A stretch of DNA of 64,000 nt, from NCBI GenBank assembly GCA_963822255.1, contig CAWGGV010000002.1, positions 206,603-270,602 on the forward strand, written 5' to 3'. Under the pieces are notes generated by a model. That model saw nothing but the letters and a program-made list of their open reading frames with translations. It had not been told where the DNA came from and made no database searches. This document shows, one piece after another, positions 8,893-18,075 of the stretch (position 1 is its first letter; every line of letters begins with the position of its first letter). The position numbers and the translations under genes are program-made. The DNA comes from UBA7803 sp963822255 (GTDB lineage: Bacteria > Pseudomonadota > Gammaproteobacteria > Pseudomonadales > Azotimanducaceae).

Positions 8893-11226
8893 TCACTGCA
8901 TCCGGTACTTCACGTCGATGCCGAAGGTGCGCGGCATGCCGGCGAAGCGCACCATGGCGTCGGCGGCGTAGCTGACGTTGTTCCAGTAGTACTCGTCGGT
9001 GACGTTGCGGCCCCAGGCCGAGATCTGCCAGGGCCCGCGCGCCGCGCCCGCTCGCACGTCCACCAGGGTGTAGGAAGGAATCTTCAGCAACGGATCCTCA
9101 CCGAAGAAGGCGTTGGTATCGTCCTGGTAGTTGGCGTGGGCACCGACGAACGCCTGCCAGCCGTCGCCGACCGGCCACTGGTACTGCACGTCGAGGTCCG
9201 CCTGCACCTTCGGCGCCACCGGGAACGGCTCGCCGGAGAAGTCCTGCACCTGACCCCTGAAGTTGAAGTTCTGGAAGTCGCCGTCGATCTCCGTCTTCTG
9301 ATAGCTCACCGACGGAGTGATCGTGAGGCCGTCCAGCGGCGCCCAATCGAGCGACGATTCGAAGCCGACCACGTGAGACTTCGGCACGTTCACCAGAGCG
9401 GGCAGGGGACCGAACACCGGGTCGAGAACGTCGCCCAGAATCTGCTTGTCCTGATAGTCGTAGTAGAACACCGCACCGTTGAACTGCACCGTGGAGCTCG
9501 CCAGCGACGACTTGAAACCGGCCTCGTAGGCCAGCAGCTTCTCCTGGGTCACCGGCTCGAACTGCCGCGACAGCGCGATCGCCAGAGTGGGGAATGAACC
9601 TGCCTTGTAGCCCTGGCTCACGTTGGCGTACAGCAAGGTCTCGGGCAGCACGTTCCAGTTCACGTCCACCCGCCAGGAGACGTTGTCCTCGTCGAGCTGG
9701 TCGTAGACCAGGCCGGGCTGGAATTCCGGGGGCGGACCCATGGTGCCGCAGCCACCGGGCGGAACCGGGGTATAGCCCGACAGGCCGTAGAGCGACCGCA
9801 GATATACCTGAATCGCCTCCGATTGGCCGCCCCAGCCGGGGTTCGACGGGTCGGCGGCGTCCCGGCTGCAGCCTTTGAAGTCGCGCTGGGAGTTGGTATA
9901 GCGGGCGCCCGCCTGCACGGTGAGAGCGTCGCTCAGCGGGTATTCGGCGTTGGCGAAGAACGCATAGGTGGTGATGTCCTGCCACGTCTGCGGCACGGAG
10001 TCCGGGCCGTAGACGCCGACCACGAAGGCGCTGGTAGCGTCCCCGTAGTACTGATGGAAGCGATCGACGGTGTCGTCCTGCTGGTAGTTGGCGCCGACGA
10101 TCCAGTTGCCCTGGCCGTGGAAGCCGCCGGACAGGCGCAGCTCCTGATACCAGGTGTCGATGGAGCCGAACTGCTCGCTGTAGTAGTCCTGAAAGGTCGT
10201 GCCGTCGCCCTCGAGCGGCTGATCGCGATCGAACTTCTGGTACGACGTAAGCGACGTCAGGGTCAGGTCCGGAGCCAGATCGTAGTCGAGCCGCAGGGTA
10301 CCCATGTAGAAATGGTTGTCGTTCTTCAGGCTGCGGTCGGGGTTCCAGTCCGCCTTGAGCGGGTCGTGGGGCGCGGTGGGATAGTCGACGAACGCCTGCG
10401 CCAGCGGAACGCCGGGGCTCCGCGGAATGACGGCGAAGAACTGCGGTGCCGGATTTTCCGATTGATCCTGCCAGCCGTGCAGGGTCAGCCGCGCGCTGAG
10501 CTTCTCGGTGGCGTCCCACTCCAGCATCATGCGCCCGTTCAGGAAGCTCTTGGCGCCGAGCGAATCGTGGCGGGTGTAGCTCTGCTGCCAGCCGTCGCTC
10601 TGGATGGTCCGCAACGCGACCCGGCCGCGCACGGTGTCGCTCAGCGGACCGCTGAGGAAGCCCTGCACGTCCATGGTGTCGAAGCGCCCGTAGCTGGCGT
10701 CCACGCCGCCTTCCAGCTCATCGCCCGGCTTGTTGGCGATGTAGTTGATCGCGCCGCCGGTGGAGTTCTGCCCGTACAGGGTGCCTTGCGGGCCCTTCAT
10801 CACCTCGACCCGCCGGACGTCCAGGGTGGTGCCTTGAGTCTCCGCCGTGAACGGCAGAGGCACCTCGTCAGCATAGACACTGACGGTGGGTCCGGCGCTC
10901 AGCGTGGTTTCCACGAAGCCGACGCCGCGGATGCTGTAGACCGGCGTGCCGTAGAGCGTGTAAGTGTGGTTGAAGCCGGGAACGATCTTGACCAGATCGG
11001 CCGTGTCCTTGATGCCCAGCTCGTTCAGCCGTTCCCCGGACGTGGCCGAGATCGACATGCCGACGTCGTTGATGTTCTGACTCACCTTCTGCGCGGTGAC
11101 CACCACCTCTTCGATGGAGCCGCCGCCGTCACGTTGCGCCGGCGCGGCGGATTGCGCATGCGGCGTGGCGGCGGAGATCAGCGCGACGAGGGCGGTACAA
11201 CCAGCGATTCCCGTTCTGTACTGCAT
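8893..11226 (-). CDS. TonB-dependent outer-membrane receptor
   Basis: Energised outer-membrane uptake channel, 777 residues. An N-terminal Sec signal ends near ATPHAQS. The TonB box IEEVVVTAQ is near residue 40. The plug domain carries RRVEVMKGPQGTLYGQNSTGGAINY near 138, and the barrel ends in the usual aromatic-rich C-terminus (GIDVKYRMQ). It belongs to the SusC-unlike, 'iron complex receptor' type common in lipid- and steroid-degrading proteobacteria, where the substrate is often not iron. It diverges from an acyl-CoA synthetase, which hints at uptake of a hydrophobic acid. Start ATG at 11226 with GGGAG upstream. Confidence 0.93.
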   Translation of the reverse strand: MQYRTGIAGCTALVALISAATPHAQSAAPAQRDGGGSIEEVVVTAQKVSQNINDVGMSISATSGERLNELGIKDTADLVKIVPGFNHTYTLYGTPVYSIRGVGFVETTLSAGPTVSVYADEVPLPFTAETQGTTLDVRRVEVMKGPQGTLYGQNSTGGAINYIANKPGDELEGGVDASYGRFDTMDVQGFLSGPLSDTVRGRVALRTIQSDGWQQSYTRHDSLGAKSFLNGRMMLEWDATEKLSARLTLHGWQDQSENPAPQFFAVIPRSPGVPLAQAFVDYPTAPHDPLKADWNPDRSLKNDNHFYMGTLRLDYDLAPDLTLTSLTSYQKFDRDQPLEGDGTTFQDYYSEQFGSIDTWYQELRLSGGFHGQGNWIVGANYQQDDTVDRFHQYYGDATSAFVVGVYGPDSVPQTWQDITTYAFFANAEYPLSDALTVQAGARYTNSQRDFKGCSRDAADPSNPGWGGQSEAIQVYLRSLYGLSGYTPVPPGGCGTMGPPPEFQPGLVYDQLDEDNVSWRVDVNWNVLPETLLYANVSQGYKAGSFPTLAIALSRQFEPVTQEKLLAYEAGFKSSLASSTVQFNGAVFYYDYQDKQILGDVLDPVFGPLPALVNVPKSHVVGFESSLDWAPLDGLTITPSVSYQKTEIDGDFQNFNFRGQVQDFSGEPFPVAPKVQADLDVQYQWPVGDGWQAFVGAHANYQDDTNAFFGEDPLLKIPSYTLVDVRAGAARGPWQISAWGRNVTDEYYWNNVSYAADAMVRFAGMPRTFGIDVKYRMQ

Positions 11227-11333
11227 GGGACTCCCAACTTAACTACCATTTTTCATTTTTGCCCGCCGACGCCGAGACAAACGATCGGCATTCGCCGTTC
11301 TAACGACGTGGTCGGGGGGCAGCGGAGCCGAGC

Positions 11334-11363
11334 TTTATAGCACAGGCGAAAAGCGACGTTCAA
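11334..11363 (-). promoter_or_regulatory. Candidate sigma-70 promoter of the TonB receptor
   Basis: Reading the minus strand, TTGAAC (11363-11358) and TATAAA (11339-11334) are separated by 18 bases, about 107 bases upstream of the receptor ATG. Both hexamers are close to consensus in a GC-rich background. Inference from sequence only. Confidence 0.5.
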
Positions 11364-11469
11364 ATTTGCGACGGTAATTTGCTGGGTCCGAGCGACGCCG
11401 ACGGCAACCGTCCGGCGAGCGCTGGCAACGGCCTGCGAATTGGTATAGGTTCGGATTGATATAGGTTGT

Positions 11470-11483
11470 TGAAACGCGTTTCA
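11470..11483. promoter_or_regulatory. Perfect TGAAACGCGTTTCA palindrome, PsrA-like operator
   Basis: A perfect 14-base inverted repeat 23 bases before the ATG of the acyl-CoA synthetase at 11507. It fits the (G/C)AAAC-N2-4-GTTT(G/C) consensus of PsrA, the TetR-family fatty-acid-responsive repressor of pseudomonads. A near copy stands at 15217-15228 between the enoyl-CoA hydratase and SMP-30 genes. Two TATAGGTT repeats (11444 and 11460) lie just upstream. No TetR gene is present in the window. Confidence 0.6.
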
Positions 11484-11506
11484 TTCAGTTCGGAGACTCG
11501 TGAATC

Positions 11507-13211
11507 ATGGCTCTCACCCGACAAGACGTGCTGGCGGAGCTCACCGGGCCGGGCGGCCCGTTCGAGATCAGGCGGGCGGAAGTGAACGGCGTTGAACAGC
11601 CGGTTTACGTCAACGCGCCGGCCAGCATGCGCGACGTCCTGCTCGGCACCCGGCAGTTCGCTGACCGCGAATTCCTCGTCTACCAGGACGACCGCTGGAC
11701 GTTCGACGATCACTTCCGGCGTGCCTCGGCGTTGGCGCATCTGCTTCACCGAGCGGGGCATCGGCCCCGGCGACCGGGTGGCCATCGGCATGCGCAATTA
11801 CCCGGAATGGGTGATGTCGTTCTGGGCCTGCCAGGCCATCGGTGCGGTGGCGGTGACGTTGAACGCCTGGTGGACGGGAGAAGAGCTCGAGTACGCACTG
11901 GCCGACTCCGGTGCCCGCGCCGCCGTGCTCGACCGCGAGCGTCTGGACCGGCTGGACCCGTATCTGGACCGGCTCCCTGTGGAGCTGGTTCTCGGGGTCC
12001 GGGACGCGGACGGCTCGCGCCCGCGCGGAGCTGCTGGATGTGGCGGTGAGCCCCTACCTCGGTCGTGCGGCCGAGCTGCCCGACGTGGCGCTCGAGCCGG
12101 ACGCGCCATCGACCATCATGTATACCTCCGGGACCACGGGTCGCCCGAAAGGCGCCGTGGCCACGCCACCGCAACCACATCACCAACCTGACCAATTCGC
12201 TGCTGTCCGGCGCGGTGGGCGCGACGGCTCGCCGCGCAGACGGCCGGACGCGCCGGCGGCCGACGCGGCCCCGCCCCAGTCGGTGGGCCTGCAGACCGTT
12301 CCCGTTCTTCCACATCGGCGGCCTGACGGGTCTGTACCTGATGACGGCCGTCGGCGGCAAGCTCGCGCTGCATGTACCGCTGGGACCCGGAGCAGGCGCT
12401 CGAGCTGGTGGAAGCGGAAGGCGTGAACGCCGTGGCCGGCGTGCCCATGGTGGTCCGCCAGCTGCTGGAGCGGGCTCGCCGGCAGGGCCGCGCGCTGCCT
12501 AGCCTCGGCGGCATCGCCTCCGGCGGCGCGCCGGTGCCGCCGGACCTCATCGACACCATCGGCAGCCAGTTCATAAGCGCGTGGCGCCCGGCAACGGCTA
12601 TGGTCTCACCGAGACCACGTCGGCGGTGATCGCCAACGGCGGTGAGGACTACTTCAAGCGGCCGGACAGCGTCGGCAGAGCGGTGCCGGTGGCGGAAGTG
12701 CGGGTGGTGAGCGACGACGGCGCACGATCTTCCCGACGGCGAGATCGGCGAGATCTGGATCAAGGGGCCGAACATCGTCAGCGGCTACTGGAACAAGCCC
12801 GAGGCCACGGCGGAAGCCTTCACTGACGGCTGGTTCCACACCGGCGATCTGGGCTACCGCGATGCCGAAGGCTTCTACTACGTGGTCGACCGTAAGAAGG
12901 ACGTGGTCATCCGCGGCGGCGAGAACGTCTACTGCGCCGAGGTCGAGGCGGTGCTGTTCCAGCATCCGGACGTGCAGGACGTCGCCATCATCGGGCTGCC
13001 GCACCGCGAGCTGGGCGAGGAGGTGACGGCCGTGGTCGAGCCCCGCGAGGGCCATACCATCGACGCCAACGATCTGCAGGGGTTCGTGGCGCAGCATCTG
13101 GCCCGATTCAAGGTGCCGACCCGCGTCATCGTCATCGACGAGCCGCTGCCGCGCACGGCCACCGGCAAGGTGCTGAAGCGCCAGCTCAAGGACCTCTACG
13201 CCGCCGGCTGA
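11507..13211 (+). pseudogene. Acyl-CoA synthetase (AMP-binding), broken by about eight indels
   Basis: Paralogue of the ligase at the left edge. The product can be read through end to end but needs frame changes near 11747 (+1), 12015-12028 (+1), 12166 (+1), 12221-12241 (-1), 12301 (+1), 12371 (+1), 12572-12582 (-1) and 12725 (+1). The net excess is 4 bases; removing it gives exactly 567 codons with all motifs kept: MRNYPEW, MYTSGTTGRPKG, PFFHIGGLTG, GNGYGLTETT, FHTGDLGYRD, VDRKKDVVIRGGENVYCAEVE and the catalytic-lysine region PRTATGKVLKR. As written the gene cannot make a functional enzyme. Full conservation of every segment points to sequencing error or very recent decay. A PsrA-like palindrome lies before its ATG. 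Confidence 0.85.
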
Positions 13212-13290
13212 CACCTGTGGGAGCGGCCTGTGGAGCGGCCTTGTGGGAGCGGCCTCCAGGCCGCGATTGTGTGAGCGGCCTCCTGGCCGC
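13212..13290. repeat. REP-like cluster, GGCC variant
   Basis: Several copies of a GGAGCGGCCTCC(A/T)GGCCGCGA element, one short and two near full length, in the gap between convergent genes. This is a sequence variant of the GGAGCGACCTCCCGGTCGC family found elsewhere in the window. Confidence 0.7.
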
Positions 13291-13297
13291 GACCGCC

Positions 13298-14319
13298 TCA
13301 GCGCCGAGTGCCCGCTTCCAAGCGATCTCCACCCAGCCCCATCACCTGCGCAGTGAGCTCGAACGACCGCACCCGAGCCCCGTGATCGTAGATGTGTGAG
13401 GTGAGAATCAGCTCGTCGGCTCCCGTTCGCGCTGCGAATGCCTCGATCTCCGACCGCACCGACTCGCCGTCGCCCACCGCCGAGCACGAGGAAATGCCGC
13501 TCGATCAGTTGCCGATCCTCGGCGGACAGGGTCGCTTCGAGGTTCTCCACCGGCGGCGGCAGTCGCCCCGGGCGCCCCCTTCGCAGGTTCAGAAACGATT
13601 GCACCGACGAGGACCGCAGAAACCGCGCCTCGGCCTCGGTGGGCGCCGCGTAGACGTTCATGCCGAGCATGACGTACGGCTCGGCGAGCTGCTCGGACGG
13701 CTTGAAGTGCTGCCGATAGACGTCGATGGCTTCCATCATGGCGGCCGGCGCGAAGTGCGAGGCGAACGCGTAGGGCAGCCCCAGCGCCGCCGCCAGCTGG
13801 GCGCCGAACAGACTGGAACCGAGGATCCAGATCGGCACGTGGAGCACCGGCCCCAGGGACGGCCTGCACCCGCTGCCCCGGCTCCGTGTCCTGGAAGTAG
13901 CGCATGAGCTCCACCACGTCCCGGGGGAAATCGTCGATGTTCGCGTGGAGATTGCGGCGCAGCGCGTAAGCGGTGATCTGGTCCGTGCCGGGCGCGCGGC
14001 CGATGCCGAGGTCGATGCGCCCCGGATACAGCGCTTCCAGGGTGCCGAACTGCTCGGCGATCACCAGCGGCGCGTGGTTGGGGAGCATGATGCCGCCGGC
14101 GCCGACCCGGATGGATCGGGTCTCCGATGCCACCAGGCCGATGGCCACGGCGGTAGCGGCGCTGGCGATGCCGGGCATATTGTGGTGCTCGGCGAGCCAG
14201 AAGCGGCGGTAGCCGCAGCGCTCCGCGTGCCGGGCCAGGTCGGCGCTGTTGCGCAGCGCCGTGCCGGCGTCCATGCCTTCGCCGATGGGAGACAGATCCA
14301 GAACCGACAGCGCAACCAT
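13298..14319 (-). pseudogene. LLM-class (luciferase-like) flavin-dependent oxidoreductase, two frameshifts
   Basis: TIM-barrel monooxygenase family of the bacterial-luciferase type, probably FMN-dependent in this organism. It reads MVALSVLDLSPIGEG...WLAEHHNMPGIASAATAVAIG, then ..APGTDQITAYALRRNLH, the typical MsnO8-like alkane-monooxygenase-family pattern. A +1 shift near 13847 is needed to continue into LHVPIWILGSSLFGAQLAA, and a second +1 near 13478 to reach VGDGESVRSEIEAF and the stop at 13298. Correcting both gives 339 residues, full length. It begins 43 bases after the enoyl-CoA hydratase stop and probably shares its transcript. Confidence 0.8.
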
Positions 14320-14362
14320 AGCGTTACGATACCCGCCGCGGGCGGCGCAGGCGAGGCTTGCT

Positions 14363-15161
14363 TCAGCCGCCGCGCCGGGCCTTGCGGAAATCGGGCTGGC
14401 GTTTCTCCATGAAGGCGGCGATGGCCTCCTTGTGCTCCGGCGACTGATAGCAGGTGGTCAGCGCCTCCGTCTCCCGCCGTTGCACCAGATCGGTGTCCGA
14501 CTTCGCTCACATTGTCGGTGATCAGGCTCTTCACCATCCGGAGGGCCGCTTGCGGGTTCTCGCCCATCTCCCGGGCGACGGCGGCGGCCGTGGTCAGGAG
14601 CTGCTCGGGGCTCGCTACCTCGTCGATCAGGCCGATGCCGGCGGCTTCCTCCGCGGTGATGGTGCGGCCGCTCAGCATCAGCCGGCTGGCGCGGCCGAAG
14701 CCGCAGCGCAGGCCGAGGAAGTGCGAGCTCGCGAGCTCGGGGACCAGCCCCATCTTGATGAAGCGCATGCTGAGCTTGGCGCCGCTGGCGGCCACCAGAT
14801 AATCCATCGGCAGAAGCTGAGTGAGGCCGACGCCGATGGCCGCGCCGTTGATGGCTGCCACCATGGGCTTCGAGCCGCGGATCAGCTTGACCCAGTCGGT
14901 GCTGCGGCGGCGCGTCGAGCCGCTTCCGCCGCCCTCGGCCTGGGCCTTGAACACGTCGCCGATGTCCGCGCCCGCGCAGAAGCCGCGGCCGGCGCCGGTC
15001 ACGATCATGGCGATCACGTCGTCGTCGTCGTTGGCGGTCTCGATGGCCTGGGTCAGCTCGGCGGCCATCTGGTAGGTCCAGGCGTTCAGGCGCTCGGGCC
15101 GGTTCAGGGTGATGGTGAGCAGGCCGTCCGTCTGCTCGGTGAGGATGGTTTCAAAGCTCAT
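14363..15161 (-). CDS. Enoyl-CoA hydratase/isomerase (crotonase family), one frameshift
   Basis: Hydrates trans-2-enoyl-CoA or catalyses a related crotonase reaction. MSFETILTEQTDGLLTITLNRPERLNAW opens the fold. The oxyanion-hole segments are GRGFCAGADIGD (near 68) and INGAAIGVGLTQLLPMDY (near 110). A +1 base near 14503 throws the last 45 residues out of frame; corrected, the tail reads DTDLVQRRETEAL...HKEAIAAFMEKRQPDF and gives 265 residues, normal length. Start ATG at 15161 with GGAG upstream. It diverges from the SMP-30 gene, with a PsrA-like site between them. Confidence 0.88.
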
Positions 15162-15216
15162 GGGTGACTCCAGCGGTGCCCGGGCGGACAAAGCTAACAC
15201 ACGCTTCGAACTGTTT

Positions 15217-15228
15217 GAAACGCGTTTT
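15217..15228. promoter_or_regulatory. GAAACGCGTTTT operator candidate, PsrA-like
   Basis: One mismatch from the perfect palindrome at 11470-11483. It is placed centrally in the 143-base gap between the enoyl-CoA hydratase (minus) and the SMP-30 protein (plus), so a bound regulator could control both directions. Confidence 0.5.
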
Positions 15229-15304
15229 GATTTGGCGCAGGCTGTCGCCGGAACCCCGCAAGGCGGATCGCGGGGCACGGCACGGACAAGTCCAGGAGGT
15301 ACCC

Positions 15305-16217
15305 ATGGCAGAGTTCAAGGAAATCACCCGCGGTCTGAGGTTTCCGGAAGGGCCCGATTGCCCTCGAGGACGGCAGCGTGGTGCTGGTGGAGATCGAGCG
15401 CGGCACCTTGAGCCGAGTGCGGCCGGACGGCCGCATCGAGGTGGTGGCGGAGCTCGGTGGCGGACCCAACGGCGCGGCGATCGGTCCGGACGGCGCCGTC
15501 TACGTGTGCAACAACGGCGGCTTCACCTGGCAGGAGAGCGACGGCATTCTGGCACCCTCGGGAACACCGGGGGACTACGCCGGCGGGCGCATCGAGCGGG
15601 TGGAGCTGGACACCGGAAAAGTCGATGTGCTGTACACGGAGTGCGACGGTCGGCCGCTGAACGGCCCGAACGACATCGTCTTCGATTCCCAGGGCGGCAT
15701 GTGGTTCACCGACCTTGGAAAGACCTACGACACCTACCGCGATCTCGGCGTCATCTACTACGCCGCAGCCGATGGCTCCCGCATTTCTCCGCAGATCACG
15801 CACCGGGAGACCCCCAACGGAATCGGTCTGTCGCCGGACGAGAAGACCGTGTACTTCGCGGAGACCATGACGGGCCGGGTCTGGGCGTACGACCTCGCGG
15901 CCCCCGGCAAGCTGGCCACGGGGCCGGACGCGGTGCGCCTGGTGGTGGGGCTGCCGGGCTTTCAGCTGTTCGACTCGCTGGCCGTAGACGCGGAAGGCAA
16001 CGTCTGCGTGGCGACCCTGATCAACGGCGGCATCACCAGCGTGTCACCGGATGGCAGCAAGGTGGAGCACATCCCCACCGGCGATCTCTATACCACCAAC
16101 ATCTGCTTCGGTGGAAAGGATCTGCGGACGGCGTTCATCACGCTGTCGGGAACCGGCCGGCTGGTCTCCACCACCTGGCCACGGGCGGGACTGCCGCTGA
16201 ACTTCCTCAACCGGTAA
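15305..16217 (+). CDS. SMP-30/gluconolactonase/LRE-like hydrolase, one early frameshift
   Basis: Six-bladed beta-propeller calcium- or zinc-dependent lactonase-type hydrolase. MAEFKEITRGLRFPEGP is followed by an extra base near 15356, then LEDGSVVLVEIERGTLSRV, GGGPNGAAIGPDGAVYVCNNGG, RPLNGPNDIVFDSQGGMWFTD and ETPNGIGLSPDEKTVYFAET. These hold the Glu, Asn and Asp ligands of the family. Correction gives 303 residues. ATG at 15305 after GGAGG. It probably opens a lactone made by a neighbouring monooxygenase, but this is inference. Confidence 0.85.
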
Positions 16218-16322
16218 CGGTTGCTGCCGCCGGAGCGCCGGGAATCCGGGCGCTTCCGGCGGTGCGCCGGCTGCGCCGATGTGGTATCAGTTGTCGTCTC
16301 GGTTCGGCGGGGAGATCGGATC

Positions 16323-16835
16323 ATGGCGAAACATCCCACACGGCGGCAGGTGCTGGCGGCCGGTGCCTCGGCGATCGCAGGCGTGCTGCTGCCGGCCCGT
16401 CTGTTCGCACAGCCGGCAGCGGCCGCCGCGGCAACGGCGGCGCTGGCGGACTCGCCCCTGATCTACATCACGCCCCTGCACCGCGACGGCCGTGAGAGCA
16501 CGTGTCAGTCCGAGGTCTGGTTCGTGCCCGACGGCACGAACGTCTACGTCGTCACCGCCCACGACGCCTGGCGTGCGCGTGCGCTCGAGAAAGGCTTGAA
16601 GCGGGCGCACGTCTGGGTCGGCGACGTGGGTGTCTGGAAGCGTTCCGACGGCGCCTACCGGAAGTTGCCGGGCATGGAGGTGCAGGGCGAGCTGATCGAC
16701 GACAAAGCAACGCACCAGCGGGTGCTGGACCTGTACGGTGACAAGTACTCGCTGGAGTGGGTGATGTGGGGGCCGCGATTCAGAAGCGGGCTCGCCGACG
16801 GCTCCCGGGTGATGCTCCACTACACCCCGGCCTAG
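16323..16835 (+). CDS. Tat-exported small protein, possible PPOX-like split-barrel fold
   Basis: 170 residues. The N-terminus MAKHPTRRQVLAAGASAIAG is a twin-arginine signal (RRQVLA) ending near LFAQPAAA, so the protein is exported folded, which usually means a bound cofactor. The mature part contains LIYITPLHRDGRESTCQSEVWFVPDG, VYVVTAHDAWRARALEKGLKRAHVWVGD and a later GDKYSLEW. The pattern resembles PPOX/pyridoxamine-oxidase-like flavoproteins. Start at 16323 with GGGGAGA upstream. Follows the SMP-30 gene by 105 bases. Confidence 0.7.
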   Translation: MAKHPTRRQVLAAGASAIAGVLLPARLFAQPAAAAAATAALADSPLIYITPLHRDGRESTCQSEVWFVPDGTNVYVVTAHDAWRARALEKGLKRAHVWVGDVGVWKRSDGAYRKLPGMEVQGELIDDKATHQRVLDLYGDKYSLEWVMWGPRFRSGLADGSRVMLHYTPA

Positions 16836-16848
16836 CGGTTGCCTTATG

Positions 16849-17020
16849 TGGGAGCGACCTCCCGGTCGCGACTCTGGAGATCGTGCCCACAAAGCATCGC
16901 GACCGGGGCTCAGGTCGCTCCCACAGGTTGTCCCACAGGTCGCTCTCCGGTCGCCCACAGGTCGCTCCCCGGTCGCTCCCACAGGTCGCTCCCACAGGTC
17001 GCTCCCACAGGTCGCTCCCA
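16849..17020. repeat. Complex REP cluster ending in a 13-base tandem array
   Basis: Begins with an inverted pair of the GGAGCGACCTCCCGGTCGC element, then degenerates into half-elements. It ends with three exact units of ACAGGTCGCTCCC at 16981, 16994 and 17007. The array stops 4 bases from the stop codon of the DAHP synthase. It looks like a REP half-element expanded by slippage or unequal exchange. Confidence 0.85.
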
Positions 17021-17023
17021 CAG

Positions 17024-18052
17024 CTACGCGTCGTGATCGGCCAGCTCGAGCAGCAGATCGCGCGTCGCCTCGAATCCGAGGCACGCGTCGGTCACGCTCT
17101 GCCCGTAACGCAGCTCGCCGCCTAGATCCTGGCGTCCGCCCACCAGGTGACTCTCGATCATCAGCGCGCGCAGCCCTCGGTTGCCCGCCCGACGCTGTGC
17201 GCTGACCGCCCGCGCCACCTCCGGCTGACGCTCTGGATTCTTGCCGCTGTTGCCATGGCTGCAGTCGACCATCAGCGCGTCGGGCAGATGCATCTGGCGC
17301 AGCAGCGCCTGCGCTGCCGCCACCGACGTGGCGTCATGGTTCGGCGCGGTGCCGCCGCGCAACACCAGGTGACAATCGGGGTTTCCGCTGGTCTCGAGGA
17401 TCGCCGGCGCCCCTTCCTTGGTGAGCGACGGGAACAGGTGCCGGTGAGCGGCGGCGCGGATGGCGTCGATCGCCACCTGCACGTCACCGTCGGTGCGGTT
17501 CTTGATGCCCACCGGCATGGACAGCCCCGATGCCAGCTCCCGGTGAATCTGGCTCTCCACGGTGCGCGCACCGATGGCGCCCCAGCTCACCAGGTCCGTG
17601 TAGTACTGACCGAAGGTGGTATCGAGGAACTCGGTGGCCGCCGGCAGCCCCGCCGCGGCCACGTCCATCAGCAGCCGGCGCGCCAGACGTAGCCCGCGGT
17701 TGATCTGGTAGGTGCCGTCCAGCCCCGGGTCGTTGATGAGCCCTTTCCAGCCCATCACGGTACGGGGCTTCTCGAAGTACACGCGCATCACGCAGTACAG
17801 GCGCTCTTCGACCTCCCGGCCGACCGCCGCCAGCCGCTCGGCGTAGTCCAGCGCCGCGGTGGGGTCGTGCACGGAGCACGGCCCGACGATGACCAGCAGC
17901 CGCCGGTCGTCACCGTCCAGGATGCGTTTGATGGTGCCACGCGCCGCCGCCACCCGCTCGGAGATCTGCTCGGCTAGCGGCAGCTCCTCCTCGAGCACCG
18001 CCGGCGAGATCAGCGGGTGGGTGCGGGTGATGCGGAGGTTGTCGGTCAGCAT
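17024..18052 (-). CDS. 3-deoxy-7-phosphoheptulonate synthase, class I (DAHP synthase)
   Basis: First enzyme of the shikimate pathway, condensing PEP with erythrose 4-phosphate. 342 residues, typical of the AroF/G/H type. Signature segments are IVGPCSVHDP (near 55-62), EKPRTVMGWKGLINDP, GIKNRTDGD, a HLVLRGG segment and VDCSHGNSGKNP. Start ATG at 18052. It is transcribed after the amidohydrolase with a 23-base gap. Which aromatic amino acid inhibits it cannot be told from the sequence. Confidence 0.95.
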   Translation of the reverse strand: MLTDNLRITRTHPLISPAVLEEELPLAEQISERVAAARGTIKRILDGDDRRLLVIVGPCSVHDPTAALDYAERLAAVGREVEERLYCVMRVYFEKPRTVMGWKGLINDPGLDGTYQINRGLRLARRLLMDVAAAGLPAATEFLDTTFGQYYTDLVSWGAIGARTVESQIHRELASGLSMPVGIKNRTDGDVQVAIDAIRAAAHRHLFPSLTKEGAPAILETSGNPDCHLVLRGGTAPNHDATSVAAAQALLRQMHLPDALMVDCSHGNSGKNPERQPEVARAVSAQRRAGNRGLRALMIESHLVGGRQDLGGELRYGQSVTDACLGFEATRDLLLELADHDA

Positions 18053-18075
18053 GGTCGCACGGGCTCCGGTTCCAT

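Noticed and set aside
11227..11506. Cobalamin or other riboswitch upstream of the TonB receptor
   Set aside because: Looked for B12-box-like sequence and a conserved fold in the leader; nothing recognisable was seen.
16846..17205. Open frames through the REP cluster at 16.85-17.03 kb with RSLPQVAPTG repeats
   Set aside because: Artefact of 13-base repeats and REP palindromes, not a protein.
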